Origin: Paraburkholderia flava
Lineage (GTDB): Bacteria; Pseudomonadota; Gammaproteobacteria; Burkholderiales; Burkholderiaceae
Assembly: GCF_004359985.1 (NCBI RefSeq)
Contig: NZ_SMRO01000001.1
Span: 186,001 to 250,000, forward strand
DNA: 64,000 bases
Direction of reading: 5' to 3'
This document shows, in pieces, positions 33,735 to 42,498 of this stretch. Made by a program: the position numbers and the translations under genes. The notes under the pieces are model-generated. The model did not search any database, was not told the origin of the DNA, and worked only from the letters and a program-made list of their open reading frames with translations. Position 1 is the stretch's first letter; each line of letters begins with the position of its first letter.

Positions 33735-35573
33735 ATGGAAGAACTGCTGCCGTATTACGAGCGCGAACTTGCCTTTCTGCGCCGCTATTCGCGCGATTTC
33801 GCCGAGCGCTATCCGAAGATCGCGGCCCGTCTCGCGATGTCGGGCGAGCACTGCGAGGACCCGCACGTCGAGCGCATGATCGAATCGTTCGCGCTGCTCG
33901 GCGCGCGCATCAACAAGAAGCTCGACGACGATTACCCTGAGTTCACCGAAGCACTGCTCGAAGTGCTTTATCCGCACTATCTGCGGCCGTTTCCTTCGTG
34001 TTCGATCGCGCAGCTGGGTACGTCGGCGGCGCTGAGCCATCTCACCGAACCGGTGACGATCGAACGCGATACCGAATTCAAGTCGCGTCCGATTCGCGGC
34101 GTGCAGTGCCGCTTTCGCACCGCATACGATGTGACGCTCGCGCCGATCCGCATTTCCGAGGCGAAGTACACGTCGGTCGCGATGGCGCCGAGCGCGACTG
34201 TTCTGCCGGGCAACGCGACGGCGATCGTCTCCGTGACGTTCGAATCGACGTCGCCGCAACTCGATCTGTCCGCGATGAAAGTGGATCAGTTGCGTACCCA
34301 CCTGCACGGCGAGCAGTCGTTTATCGCTGCGTTGTCCGATTGCCTGTTCGTCAACGCGCTAGCCGCGTACGTGGAAGGTGACCGGCGCGGCGTATGGACG
34401 CCGCTGCGCGGACTGCCGTTCATACAGGCCGGCTACGACGAGGCCGACGCGCTGATCGACTATCCGGCGAAGTCGCACCCGGCGTACCGCCTGCTGACCG
34501 AATACTTCGCGTTTCCCGACAAATTCAACTTCATCGATTTCGATCTGCCCGCGATGACGCGCGCGAGCGGTCGCTGTCAGCGCATGACGCTGCACATCGT
34601 GCTGAAAGAAGTTCGCAGCGATTCGCACGTTGCGCGGTTGCTCGATGGGTTGTCGGCGCATCATTTCCGGCTCTTCTGCACGCCGGTCGTCAATCTGTTC
34701 AAGCAGCACGGCGAGCCGATTCGTGTGAGCCATCAGTCGATCTCGTACCCGGTCATTGCCGAAGCGCGTCGTGCGTTTGCCTATGAGGTTTATTCGATCG
34801 ATTCGGTGAAGCTCGTGCGGCAGCAGGCGCATGAGGAATCGGTGATCGAGTTCCGGCCGTTCTATTCGCTGCATCACGGCGAGGCGTCGCGCGCAGGCCA
34901 CTACTGGTTCGCACGGCGTAACGACTGGGTCGCGCAGAAAAGTCCCGGCTACGAAACGGAAATCTCGATCGTCGACATCGATTTCGAGCCGTCGTCGCCG
35001 CAAACCGACACGCTGAGCATCGACCTGACCTGCACGAATCGCGATTTGCCGGCAGGACTCGCGGTGGGACTCGAAGGCGGCGATCTGTTTCTCGAAGGCG
35101 GTTCGCTGACCGGCAACATTACGATGTTGCGCAGGCCTACGCCGAGCGTGCGCTTCGAGCGCGGCCGCGCCGCGCACTGGCGGTTGATCTCGCATCTCGC
35201 GCTGAACCACGTGTCGCTCGCGAGCAGCGGTCTCGCCGCGCTGCGCGAAATGCTGGTGCTGTACGACCTGCGCCGCACTGCGGTGTCCGCGCGGCACATC
35301 GACGGCATCACCGGCATCGAGCAGCACGCGGCCGTACAGTGGCTGCCCGGCAAACCGTTCGCGACCTTCGTGCGCGGCATCGAAATCCGCCTGACGATCG
35401 ACGAGGAGCATTTCGTCGGCACGAGTCTCGGCGCGTTCGTCCGCGTGATCGATATGTTCTTCGGGCTGTATGTTCACCTGAACAGTTTTGTGCAACTGAT
35501 CGTGCTGTCCCAACGCACTGGTGAGGAAATCCTTCGATGCAAGCCCCGCAGCGGCGAATCGATCCTGGCGTAA
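33735..35573 (+). CDS. tssF: T6SS baseplate protein TssF
   Basis: 612 residues. TssF with TssG and TssK forms the baseplate wedge. Seen: the diagnostic N-terminus LLPYYERELAFLRRYSRDFAERYPKIAARL, then DPHVERMIESFALLGARI, LDDDYPEFTEALLEVLYPHYLRPFPS, and SCTNRDLPAGL-type motifs (TCTNRDLPAGLAVGLEGG). The length is normal. Its 3' end overlaps tssG by 37 bases, implying coupled translation. Confidence 0.97.
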   Translation: MEELLPYYERELAFLRRYSRDFAERYPKIAARLAMSGEHCEDPHVERMIESFALLGARINKKLDDDYPEFTEALLEVLYPHYLRPFPSCSIAQLGTSAALSHLTEPVTIERDTEFKSRPIRGVQCRFRTAYDVTLAPIRISEAKYTSVAMAPSATVLPGNATAIVSVTFESTSPQLDLSAMKVDQLRTHLHGEQSFIAALSDCLFVNALAAYVEGDRRGVWTPLRGLPFIQAGYDEADALIDYPAKSHPAYRLLTEYFAFPDKFNFIDFDLPAMTRASGRCQRMTLHIVLKEVRSDSHVARLLDGLSAHHFRLFCTPVVNLFKQHGEPIRVSHQSISYPVIAEARRAFAYEVYSIDSVKLVRQQAHEESVIEFRPFYSLHHGEASRAGHYWFARRNDWVAQKSPGYETEISIVDIDFEPSSPQTDTLSIDLTCTNRDLPAGLAVGLEGGDLFLEGGSLTGNITMLRRPTPSVRFERGRAAHWRLISHLALNHVSLASSGLAALREMLVLYDLRRTAVSARHIDGITGIEQHAAVQWLPGKPFATFVRGIEIRLTIDEEHFVGTSLGAFVRVIDMFFGLYVHLNSFVQLIVLSQRTGEEILRCKPRSGESILA

Positions 35574-36631
35574 TCGAGCGGCTGCTCGACGAGCCGTACC
35601 GCTTCGAATTTTTTCAGGCGGTGCGGATGCTCGAGCGCTGGTTCACCGACGACGCGCAAGCCGGACAGACGCGTCCGGGCGACGTCGTCGCGCGGCGTAT
35701 CGGATTCCGCAACACGTTGTCGCTCGGTTTTCCGCCGAGTGAGATAGAAAGTGCGCAGTCGTACAGCGACGACCGCATCGCGCTGAAAGATCAGGGCAAG
35801 CGGCTCGAGGCGCTTGCAGAAGGCAAAATCACACGTGTCGACCTGACGCCCGCGTTCTTCGGTTTGCTTGGCGGGCAGGGCGCATTGCCGCTGCATTACA
35901 CCGAACAGGTGGTCGCGCGCGAGCAACTGAAGCGCGACCGCGCCGCGCGAGAATTCTTCGACATCTTTTCGAATCGCGCGACTGCGCTGTTTTACGCCGC
36001 GTGGAAGAAGTATCGCCTGCCGTTTCACTACGAGCTGGATCGCGACGAACGCTATCTGCCGTTGCTGCTGTCGCTTGCCGGTGTTGCGAACGACGAGTCG
36101 CGCGACAGTCTGCAGGAAGGCACGGGTGCGCTGTTCGACGAGGCAATTGCCGGCTACGCGCTTGCGGCGCGGCATCGTCCGGTGTCGGCCGCGTATCTGC
36201 AGCGCACGCTGTCGGACTATTTCATGGTGCCCGTGCGCGTCGATCAGTTCGTCGGCAAATGGTACGAGGTGCCGAAAGATCAGTTGACCGTGCTCGGCCA
36301 GGTGAATGCGGTGCTGGGCGCGACCGCGCTTGCCGGCGAGCGCGTATGGCAACGCGACATGCGCGCGCGGCTGGTGATCGGCCCGCTATCGAAAAAGGAC
36401 TACGAGGCGTTTCTACCCGGCGCCGAGCGCGCGGTTGCACTGGAGCGCATGCTGACGCTGCTCGCCGGAGTGACGCTCGAATACGAAGTATCGCTGGTGC
36501 TGCGGCGCGTGGAAGTCGGACCGAGCCATCTGGGCGCCGGTGCGCGACTCGGATGGGATGCGTTCCTCTGCACGCAGGACGCCGATCGCGACCGCGCCGA
36601 CGCACGCTACGAATTGCACGTCATTCATTGA
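35537..36631 (+). CDS. tssG: T6SS baseplate protein TssG
   Basis: 364 residues; the start lies within the end of tssF. TssG partners TssF. Seen: FEFFQAVRMLERWF, IGFRNTLSLGFPPSEI, PAFFGLLGGQGALPLHYTE, FFDIFSNRATALFYAAWKKYR and the C-terminal LGVNAVLGA-type tail. The length is normal. Thirty-four bases separate it from clpV. Confidence 0.97.
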   Translation: MQAPQRRIDPGVIERLLDEPYRFEFFQAVRMLERWFTDDAQAGQTRPGDVVARRIGFRNTLSLGFPPSEIESAQSYSDDRIALKDQGKRLEALAEGKITRVDLTPAFFGLLGGQGALPLHYTEQVVAREQLKRDRAAREFFDIFSNRATALFYAAWKKYRLPFHYELDRDERYLPLLLSLAGVANDESRDSLQEGTGALFDEAIAGYALAARHRPVSAAYLQRTLSDYFMVPVRVDQFVGKWYEVPKDQLTVLGQVNAVLGATALAGERVWQRDMRARLVIGPLSKKDYEAFLPGAERAVALERMLTLLAGVTLEYEVSLVLRRVEVGPSHLGAGARLGWDAFLCTQDADRDRADARYELHVIH

Positions 36632-36665
36632 TCTTCATGCTGGACCGGACCCTGGATCGCACGAC

Positions 36666-39350
36666 ATGAGCACGCCGCTAAAAACCCTGATCGCGAAACT
36701 GAACACCACGTGCCGGCAGGCGGCCGAACGCGCCGCGAGTCTGTGCCTGTCGCGCGGGCATTACGAGGTCGACCTCGAGCACCTGATGCTGACGTTGCTC
36801 GACGAATCGGCCAGCGACGTATCGCTCGTCATCGCCGCGAGCCGCATCGACGCGCACGCGCTGCGCGCCGATCTCGAACGCGAACTCGAACACCTGAAGA
36901 CCGGCAATACGCGCACGCCGGTGTTCTCGGTGCATCTGATCGCGCTGTTCGAACAGGCATGGTTGATCGCGTCGCTCGATTCGCAGATCGGTCGCATTCG
37001 CTCCGGGCATCTGCTGCTCGCACTGTTGACCGCACCTGATCTCGCGCAGTTCGCGCAGCGCATGTCGCCGTTGCTGACGCGCGTGCGCGTGACCGATCTG
37101 AAGCACAAGTTCGATGAACTGACGGCGGGTTCTGCGGAAGTCGAACGCGGCGGTGATGCAAACACAACCGCGAGCAACGGCGATGACGCGTCCGTCCCCA
37201 GCGGCGAAAACGCCGCGCAAAAAGGACCGACAAAGACCCCCGCGCTCGACACGTACACGACGAACCTCACGCAGCGTGCACGCGAAGGCAAGATCGATCC
37301 GGTGATCGGCCGCGAAGCGGAAATCCGTCAGGCTATCGATATCCTGATGCGCCGTCGCCAGAACAATCCGATCATGACCGGCGAAGCGGGTGTCGGTAAA
37401 ACGGCGGTCGTCGAAGGGCTCGCGCTGCGCATCGCTGCCGACGACGTCCCCACACCATTGCGCGGCGTCGCGCTACACGTGCTCGACATGGGACTGTTGC
37501 AGGCGGGCGCGAGCGTGAAAGGCGAGTTCGAAAACCGCCTGAAGAACGTGATCGACGAAGTGAAGAAGAGCGCGCACCCGCTCATTCTCTTCATCGACGA
37601 AGCGCATACGATCATCGGTGCCGGCGGACAGGCTGGACAAAACGATGCGGCAAATCTGCTGAAGCCGGCACTCGCGCGTGGCGAACTGCGCACGATCGCC
37701 GCGACGACGTGGAGCGAGTACAAGAAGTACTTCGAAAAAGACGCGGCGCTCGCGCGGCGTTTTCAGGTCGTGAAGATCGAAGAGCCGAGCGAAACGCTCG
37801 CGGCCGCGATGCTGCGAGGCATGGCCGGGCTGATGGAAAAACACTTCAACGTACGCGTGCTCGACGACGCGATCACCGAGGCCGTGCGTCTGTCGCATCG
37901 CTACATCAGCGGTCGGCAACTGCCGGACAAGGCGATCAGCGTACTCGACACCGCGTGCGCGAAAGTCGCGCTTGCGCACAGTTCGACGCCGGGTGCGATC
38001 GACGACACGAAAAAGCGCATCGAACGCATCGATGCGGAAATCGCTGCGCTCGACCGTGAAGAGGCGAGCGGTGCGGTACACGACGAACGCCTGACCGAAC
38101 TGCGCGCGCTGCGCGAAACCGATCTGCAGAAAGTAGCCTCCGACGAAGCGCGCTACGACAAGGAACGCGCGCTGGTGACGGAAATCGGCGCACTGCGCGC
38201 GGATATCGACGCGGCACGCGGTGGCAGCGCGGACGCAGAAGCCGCACAGAAAGCGGAGCGTGCGCGCGAAACGCTCGCGGCGCGCGCAGCCGAATTGCAA
38301 ACATTGCAGGCAGGCCAACCGATGGTGCCGCTGCAGGTCGACGGTCACGTGGTCGCGGAAATCGTCGCTGCGTGGACCGGCGTCCCGCTCGGCCGGATGG
38401 TGAAGAATGAAATCCAGACCGTGTTGAATCTGCAGTCGCTGCTGTCTGCACGCGTGATCGGCCAGGACCATGCGCTCGACGCGATCGCACAACGCGTGCG
38501 CACCGCGAGCGCGAATCTCGAAGACCCGAACAAACCGCGCGGCGTGTTCATGTTCGTCGGACCGTCGGGTGTCGGCAAGACCGAAACCGCGCTCGCGCTC
38601 GCCGACATTCTCTACGGCGGCGAACGCAAGCTTGTGACGATCAACATGAGCGAGTATCAGGAAGCGCACAGCGTATCGGGGCTGAAGGGCTCGCCGCCGG
38701 GCTACGTCGGGTACGGCGAGGGCGGTGTGCTGACCGAAGCCGTGCGGCGCAATCCGTACTCGGTCGTGCTGCTCGACGAAGTCGAAAAGGCCCACCCCGA
38801 TGTACTCGAAATGTTCTTCCAGGTGTTCGACAAGGGCACGATGGACGACGCCGAAGGTCGCGAAATCGACTTCCGCAACACGCTGATCATCCTCACGTCG
38901 AACGTGGGGTCGACGGCGATCATGCAGGCGTGTCTGAACAAGAGCGCGGAGGAACTGCCCGACGCCGACGAACTGACCGAAACGCTGCGTCCGCAGTTGT
39001 ACAAGGCGTTCAAGCCCGCGTTTCTCGGCCGCATGAAGGTCGTGCCGTATTATCCGATTTCCGATGACGTGCTCGTCGAGATCATCGAACTGAAGCTCGA
39101 ACGGATCCGCCGTCGCATCGAGGCGAATCACAAGGCAGTGTTCGACTGGGACGAATCGCTGGTCGATGCGGTGCTCGCACGCTGCACGGAAGTCGACTCG
39201 GGCGCGCGCAATGTCGATCACATCCTGAACGGCACGCTGTTGCCGGAAGTCGCGCAGGAAGTGCTGGAGCGCATCGCGGAGGGCGCGGCGATCGCGCGCA
39301 TCTCGGTGCGCGCGGACGAGTCCGGCGCGTTCCAGTACACGGTGGCCTGA
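36666..39350 (+). CDS. clpV: T6SS AAA+ ATPase ClpV (TssH)
   Basis: 894 residues from ATG 36666. ClpV disassembles contracted TssBC sheaths so they can be reused. Order: ClpN-type N-domain to about 150, linker, AAA-1 (Walker A GEAGVGKT near 240, Walker B LILFIDEAHTI), middle coiled coil (about 430-560, RIDAEIAALDREEASG), AAA-2 (Walker A GPSGVGKT near 635, VVLLDEVEKAHPDV) and a C-terminal small domain. Both ATP sites look intact. The length is typical of ClpB-class ClpV. Confidence 0.97.
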   Translation: MSTPLKTLIAKLNTTCRQAAERAASLCLSRGHYEVDLEHLMLTLLDESASDVSLVIAASRIDAHALRADLERELEHLKTGNTRTPVFSVHLIALFEQAWLIASLDSQIGRIRSGHLLLALLTAPDLAQFAQRMSPLLTRVRVTDLKHKFDELTAGSAEVERGGDANTTASNGDDASVPSGENAAQKGPTKTPALDTYTTNLTQRAREGKIDPVIGREAEIRQAIDILMRRRQNNPIMTGEAGVGKTAVVEGLALRIAADDVPTPLRGVALHVLDMGLLQAGASVKGEFENRLKNVIDEVKKSAHPLILFIDEAHTIIGAGGQAGQNDAANLLKPALARGELRTIAATTWSEYKKYFEKDAALARRFQVVKIEEPSETLAAAMLRGMAGLMEKHFNVRVLDDAITEAVRLSHRYISGRQLPDKAISVLDTACAKVALAHSSTPGAIDDTKKRIERIDAEIAALDREEASGAVHDERLTELRALRETDLQKVASDEARYDKERALVTEIGALRADIDAARGGSADAEAAQKAERARETLAARAAELQTLQAGQPMVPLQVDGHVVAEIVAAWTGVPLGRMVKNEIQTVLNLQSLLSARVIGQDHALDAIAQRVRTASANLEDPNKPRGVFMFVGPSGVGKTETALALADILYGGERKLVTINMSEYQEAHSVSGLKGSPPGYVGYGEGGVLTEAVRRNPYSVVLLDEVEKAHPDVLEMFFQVFDKGTMDDAEGREIDFRNTLIILTSNVGSTAIMQACLNKSAEELPDADELTETLRPQLYKAFKPAFLGRMKVVPYYPISDDVLVEIIELKLERIRRRIEANHKAVFDWDESLVDAVLARCTEVDSGARNVDHILNGTLLPEVAQEVLERIAEGAAIARISVRADESGAFQYTVA

Positions 39351-39399
39351 CGCACGCGCCGGCCCGACGTTACAACCGCTGACGTTACAACCGATTTCT

Positions 39400-40539
39400 A
39401 TGGCCTCCGTCATGACGACCGATCTCACTGCGCTGCTCGCGCCCATCAACGAAACCTCGCCGTGCGGGGACGATCTGCTGTTCTCGTCCGACTTCGACGC
39501 GATCCAGAACGCGCGGCGTTTCGAGGACCCGTCGCTCGATCAGGGCGAGTGGGTGACCGACATCAAGGAAGCGGACTGGTCGTTCGTCGCCGAGCGCAGC
39601 ACCGCGCTGCTGCAGAGTCAGACGAAGGATCTGCGGCTCGCGGTATGGCTCACCGAAGCGTGGGCGATCGAGGATGGCGTTGCCGGGCTCACGCAGGGCT
39701 ACGCGCTGCTGACCGGTCTGTGCGAGCGCTTCTGGGAGCAGGTGCATCCGTTGCCCGAAGGCGACGACACCGAGTACCGGCTCGGCAATGTTGGATGGCT
39801 CGTGGGGCGTTCGGCGGAGCTGTTGCGTGCGATGCCGGTCACGCATGCGTCGGGTGCGCTGTACAGCACGATCGACTGGGAAGTAGCGACGCACGTTGCG
39901 CAGGCCGTGAAGCGCGACCCCGAGCACGCGGACGATATCGCGCGCGGCAAGCCATCGGTCGAACAGATCGAGGCGTCTAAACGCGCGACGCCCGCATCGT
40001 TCTACACGACGCTGTTAGCTGGCCTGAAGGATTTCGAGGCGACGCTGCAGGGACTCGAACAGGAACTGGACAAGCGTGCGGGCGATGCCGCACCGAGTTT
40101 TCGCCAGATCAAGGATGCGTACGACGGCGTCTATCGGCTCGCCGAGCGTTTCGCACGCGACGTCGGTGTCGATGCGAATGCCGTCGTGCAGAAGGCCGCG
40201 CCGAAACAACCCGAGATCGCGGAACGCAATGAGCCCAGCTTCAAGACGCCGCTCGCGGAGGACACCGTGCACACATCCGCTTCACATGCGCCCGTCGCTG
40301 CTCCGACCGTGACCGTAGCCGGCATTCAGACCCGCGCACAAGCCGTCGACCAGTTGCGCGCAGTCGCGAAGTTCTTTCGCGCGACGGAGCCGCACAGCCC
40401 GGTTGCGTATCTCGCAGACAAAGCCGCCGAGTGGGCCGACATGCCGCTGCACCAGTGGCTGTCGACGGTGGTGAAGGACGATGGCTCGCTCGCGCACATT
40501 CGCGAGCTGCTCGGTGTGAAGCCTGACGAGAAAGCCTGA
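39400..40539 (+). CDS. tssA: T6SS baseplate/tail-tip cap protein TssA (ImpA N-terminal domain)
   Basis: 379 residues from ATG 39400 (a second in-frame ATG at 39412). The ImpA_N domain is at the N-terminus: PINETSPCGDDLLFSSDFDAI, WLTEAWAIEDGVAGLTQGYALL and FWEQVHPLPEGDDTEYRLGNVGWL. The C-terminal part (TRAQAVDQLRAVAKFFRATEPHSPVAYLADKAAEWADMPLHQWL) is the short TssA C-domain that forms a ring at the sheath end. The last gene of the plus-strand operon, it meets the OmpA gene head-on with a weak hairpin in between. Confidence 0.95.
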   Translation: MASVMTTDLTALLAPINETSPCGDDLLFSSDFDAIQNARRFEDPSLDQGEWVTDIKEADWSFVAERSTALLQSQTKDLRLAVWLTEAWAIEDGVAGLTQGYALLTGLCERFWEQVHPLPEGDDTEYRLGNVGWLVGRSAELLRAMPVTHASGALYSTIDWEVATHVAQAVKRDPEHADDIARGKPSVEQIEASKRATPASFYTTLLAGLKDFEATLQGLEQELDKRAGDAAPSFRQIKDAYDGVYRLAERFARDVGVDANAVVQKAAPKQPEIAERNEPSFKTPLAEDTVHTSASHAPVAAPTVTVAGIQTRAQAVDQLRAVAKFFRATEPHSPVAYLADKAAEWADMPLHQWLSTVVKDDGSLAHIRELLGVKPDEKA

Positions 40540-40556
40540 GCGGGCGCGTTGCCCGC
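40540..40556. terminator. Weak hairpin between tssA and OmpA-family gene
   Basis: GCGGGC (40540-40545) and GCCCGC (40551-40556) around a five-base loop lie in the 29-base gap between convergent stops. Only a short T-run (TTTT at 40564-40567) follows. Weak evidence for a shared terminator. Confidence 0.45.
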
Positions 40557-40568
40557 CAGGACGATTTT

Positions 40569-41504
40569 CTACGATCCCGCGCGGAATTCGATGCGACGGT
40601 TACGCGCGCGACCATCGGTCGTATCGTTCGACGCGATCGGCTGATCCGGACCGACGCCGGTCGTCGTCAACTGCTGCGGCGAAATGCCCTTCGCGACCAG
40701 ATAACCTTTGACCGTGTCGGCGCGCGCCTGACTCAGCGCGATGTTCGACGCGCGATTCCCCGCATTGTCGGTATGGCCGATGATCTCGACGGTTTTCGTC
40801 GTCAGCTTCGCGAGCACCGCAGCCATCTGATCGAGAATCGCGCGGCCTTGCGGCGTCAACGTCGCGCTGCCGGTTTCGAATTCGATCGTGCGGTTCGCGA
40901 GCGTCTGATCGAGCACGCCCTGTTCGGATGCGCTGACGCGCAGCCCGTTGCGGATCGTGTAGGTCGGGTTCAGTGCGTTCGCCATGTCGCTCGCGAGCTG
41001 CTGGCGCTGCGACTCGTTCTGCACTTCACCCTTCACGTCGATCTGCGTGCCATCGATCTTCAACTGCCCCTTCTTGATCTGCCTGAGCGGCGGCCCGATC
41101 AGCTTCTGCACGTTGCTCGCCCAGTTCGGCGGCGTTGCGACGTCGCCGACTTCGATCTGATCGACCACGTTGCCTGCGCCGTACGTGTCGCGCAACCGCG
41201 CGAGCACGGCGGCCTTGGTCGCTTCGTCGGGCACCTTGCCGCCGACTACAACCTGACCGGGGACTGCGTTCGCAGCAGGCGGTATCTCGGTGGTCGCGGG
41301 GGCCGGGTTCGCGGCGGCAGGCGCGGACGTTGCGGGCAGGATCGTCGTATGTACCTGCACGCCACTATTGTCGACGGGCGTGACGCGCGCCGGACCCGCA
41401 TCGTCGGCGAAGGCTGCACCGCTCGCGAAGAAGCCCGCGAAGAGACTCGCGACGAGCAGGGCAGCGGCAGTGAGCCGCAGCGGGCGGTGTCGATAGGTCG
41501 TCAT
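40569..41504 (-). CDS. tagN: T6SS-associated OmpA-family peptidoglycan-binding protein (TagN-like)
   Basis: 311 residues from ATG 41504 with a Sec signal peptide (LTAAALLVASLFAGFFASGAAFA). After a Thr/Ala/Pro linker, two BON-like repeats follow (GKVPDEATKAAVLARLRDTYG and KGEVQNESQRQQLASDMANAL), then a C-terminal OmpA domain (IEFETGSATLTPQGRAILDQM, EIIGHTDNAGN, SNIALSQARADTVKGYL, GPDQPIASN) with the Asp and Arg that hold peptidoglycan. Likely periplasmic or outer-membrane, it supplies the cell-wall anchor that TssL lacks. First in a tail-to-head series before tagF and tssM; named after TagN-type genes at the same position in Burkholderia T6SS loci. Confidence 0.82.
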   Translation of the reverse strand: MTTYRHRPLRLTAAALLVASLFAGFFASGAAFADDAGPARVTPVDNSGVQVHTTILPATSAPAAANPAPATTEIPPAANAVPGQVVVGGKVPDEATKAAVLARLRDTYGAGNVVDQIEVGDVATPPNWASNVQKLIGPPLRQIKKGQLKIDGTQIDVKGEVQNESQRQQLASDMANALNPTYTIRNGLRVSASEQGVLDQTLANRTIEFETGSATLTPQGRAILDQMAAVLAKLTTKTVEIIGHTDNAGNRASNIALSQARADTVKGYLVAKGISPQQLTTTGVGPDQPIASNDTTDGRARNRRIEFRAGS

Positions 41505-41508
41505 CGCA

Positions 41509-42498
41509 TCACTCTCCGATGAAGACTTCGCGGAACGTGTCGATGCTGACGCGCAGCGACAGTTGCGGTTGATCGAGGTAGCTGACGAGCTTGCTGATGC
41601 CATGGTCGTTCTGTGCGTGATCGTTGACCCACTCGGGGTCGTCGATATCGATGTTGTGGGCCGCGTACGCCTGCGGATCGACCACACTGTGCAGCGTTTT
41701 CGCCGATGCGCCGTTGAAGCCGATGATGAGGCGCTCGCGTTCCGCGATCGTGCCGATGAAGATCGCCAGTTCGAAATCGGCCTGCGATACGAACGGCGCG
41801 ATCAGTTCGAGCCAGAACGCGGCGACGAGACTGCGATAGAACGGATCGACCGGCAGCGGTAGCGTGAGGCCGCGCTCAAGGTGCGACGAGCCGCTTTGCA
41901 TCACCGGTCGCAGCAGCGAGCCGAGCGCGAGCATCGCGCCGCGCAGCCGCACCGGATGGCCGCTGTTGAGCAACATCTGTTCGAGGCCCGACAACGTCTG
42001 GTGTTCGACGAAATCGTTGAACGTGCCGTCGTGCGGATTGCCGGCGCCGCCGATATCGATCGGCACCTGCGTGTCGCCGAGCGCCTGCAGCGCGCCGGCC
42101 GGTTCCGTCGCGGCGAGCAGCGGCCGCATCTGCGACGCGACGCGCGACCAGAGCCGCGCGAACGCGAGCGGGCTGCGCGCGAGAAACGCGAGCGGCTTGT
42201 CGACTTCGAGCGCGGTCGCGGCGAGGAACGGGAAGCGTCGCGACGACAGATCGTGACTCGCCACCATGTGACCCGCGATCGCCAGCTTGCTGCGCGAACC
42301 GAGGAACGCGAAGTGCATCGGCTTCGCGCTCTCGTAGACGATCTTCCAGCGCGGATCGTCGGTGAGCATTTCCATCGCCTGCGCGATCCAGCGATCGAGC
42401 GTCTGCAGCAGCTGCGGGTTGTGCGCGCTCTTCACGAAGTCGCCGCGCGACGGGATCTTGCCGAAGTAGGCGATCTGCGCCTGAACGGTCTGCGTCAT
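41509..42498 (-). CDS. tagF: T6SS accessory protein TagF
   Basis: 329 residues. The TagF domain is visible in IAYFGKIPSRGDFVKS, the conserved opening, and in SSHLERGLTLPLPVDPFYRSLVAAFWLELI. TagF is a known repressor of T6SS assembly in the PpkA/PppA/Fha pathway, but no kinase, phosphatase or Fha gene is in this locus, so it must act by another route here. Its start overlaps the tssM stop by four bases. Confidence 0.9.
   Translation of the reverse strand: MTQTVQAQIAYFGKIPSRGDFVKSAHNPQLLQTLDRWIAQAMEMLTDDPRWKIVYESAKPMHFAFLGSRSKLAIAGHMVASHDLSSRRFPFLAATALEVDKPLAFLARSPLAFARLWSRVASQMRPLLAATEPAGALQALGDTQVPIDIGGAGNPHDGTFNDFVEHQTLSGLEQMLLNSGHPVRLRGAMLALGSLLRPVMQSGSSHLERGLTLPLPVDPFYRSLVAAFWLELIAPFVSQADFELAIFIGTIAERERLIIGFNGASAKTLHSVVDPQAYAAHNIDIDDPEWVNDHAQNDHGISKLVSYLDQPQLSLRVSIDTFREVFIGE

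Noticed and set aside
37473..39449. 658-residue open frame on the minus strand
   Set aside because: Antisense to clpV, whose two AAA+ modules are intact.
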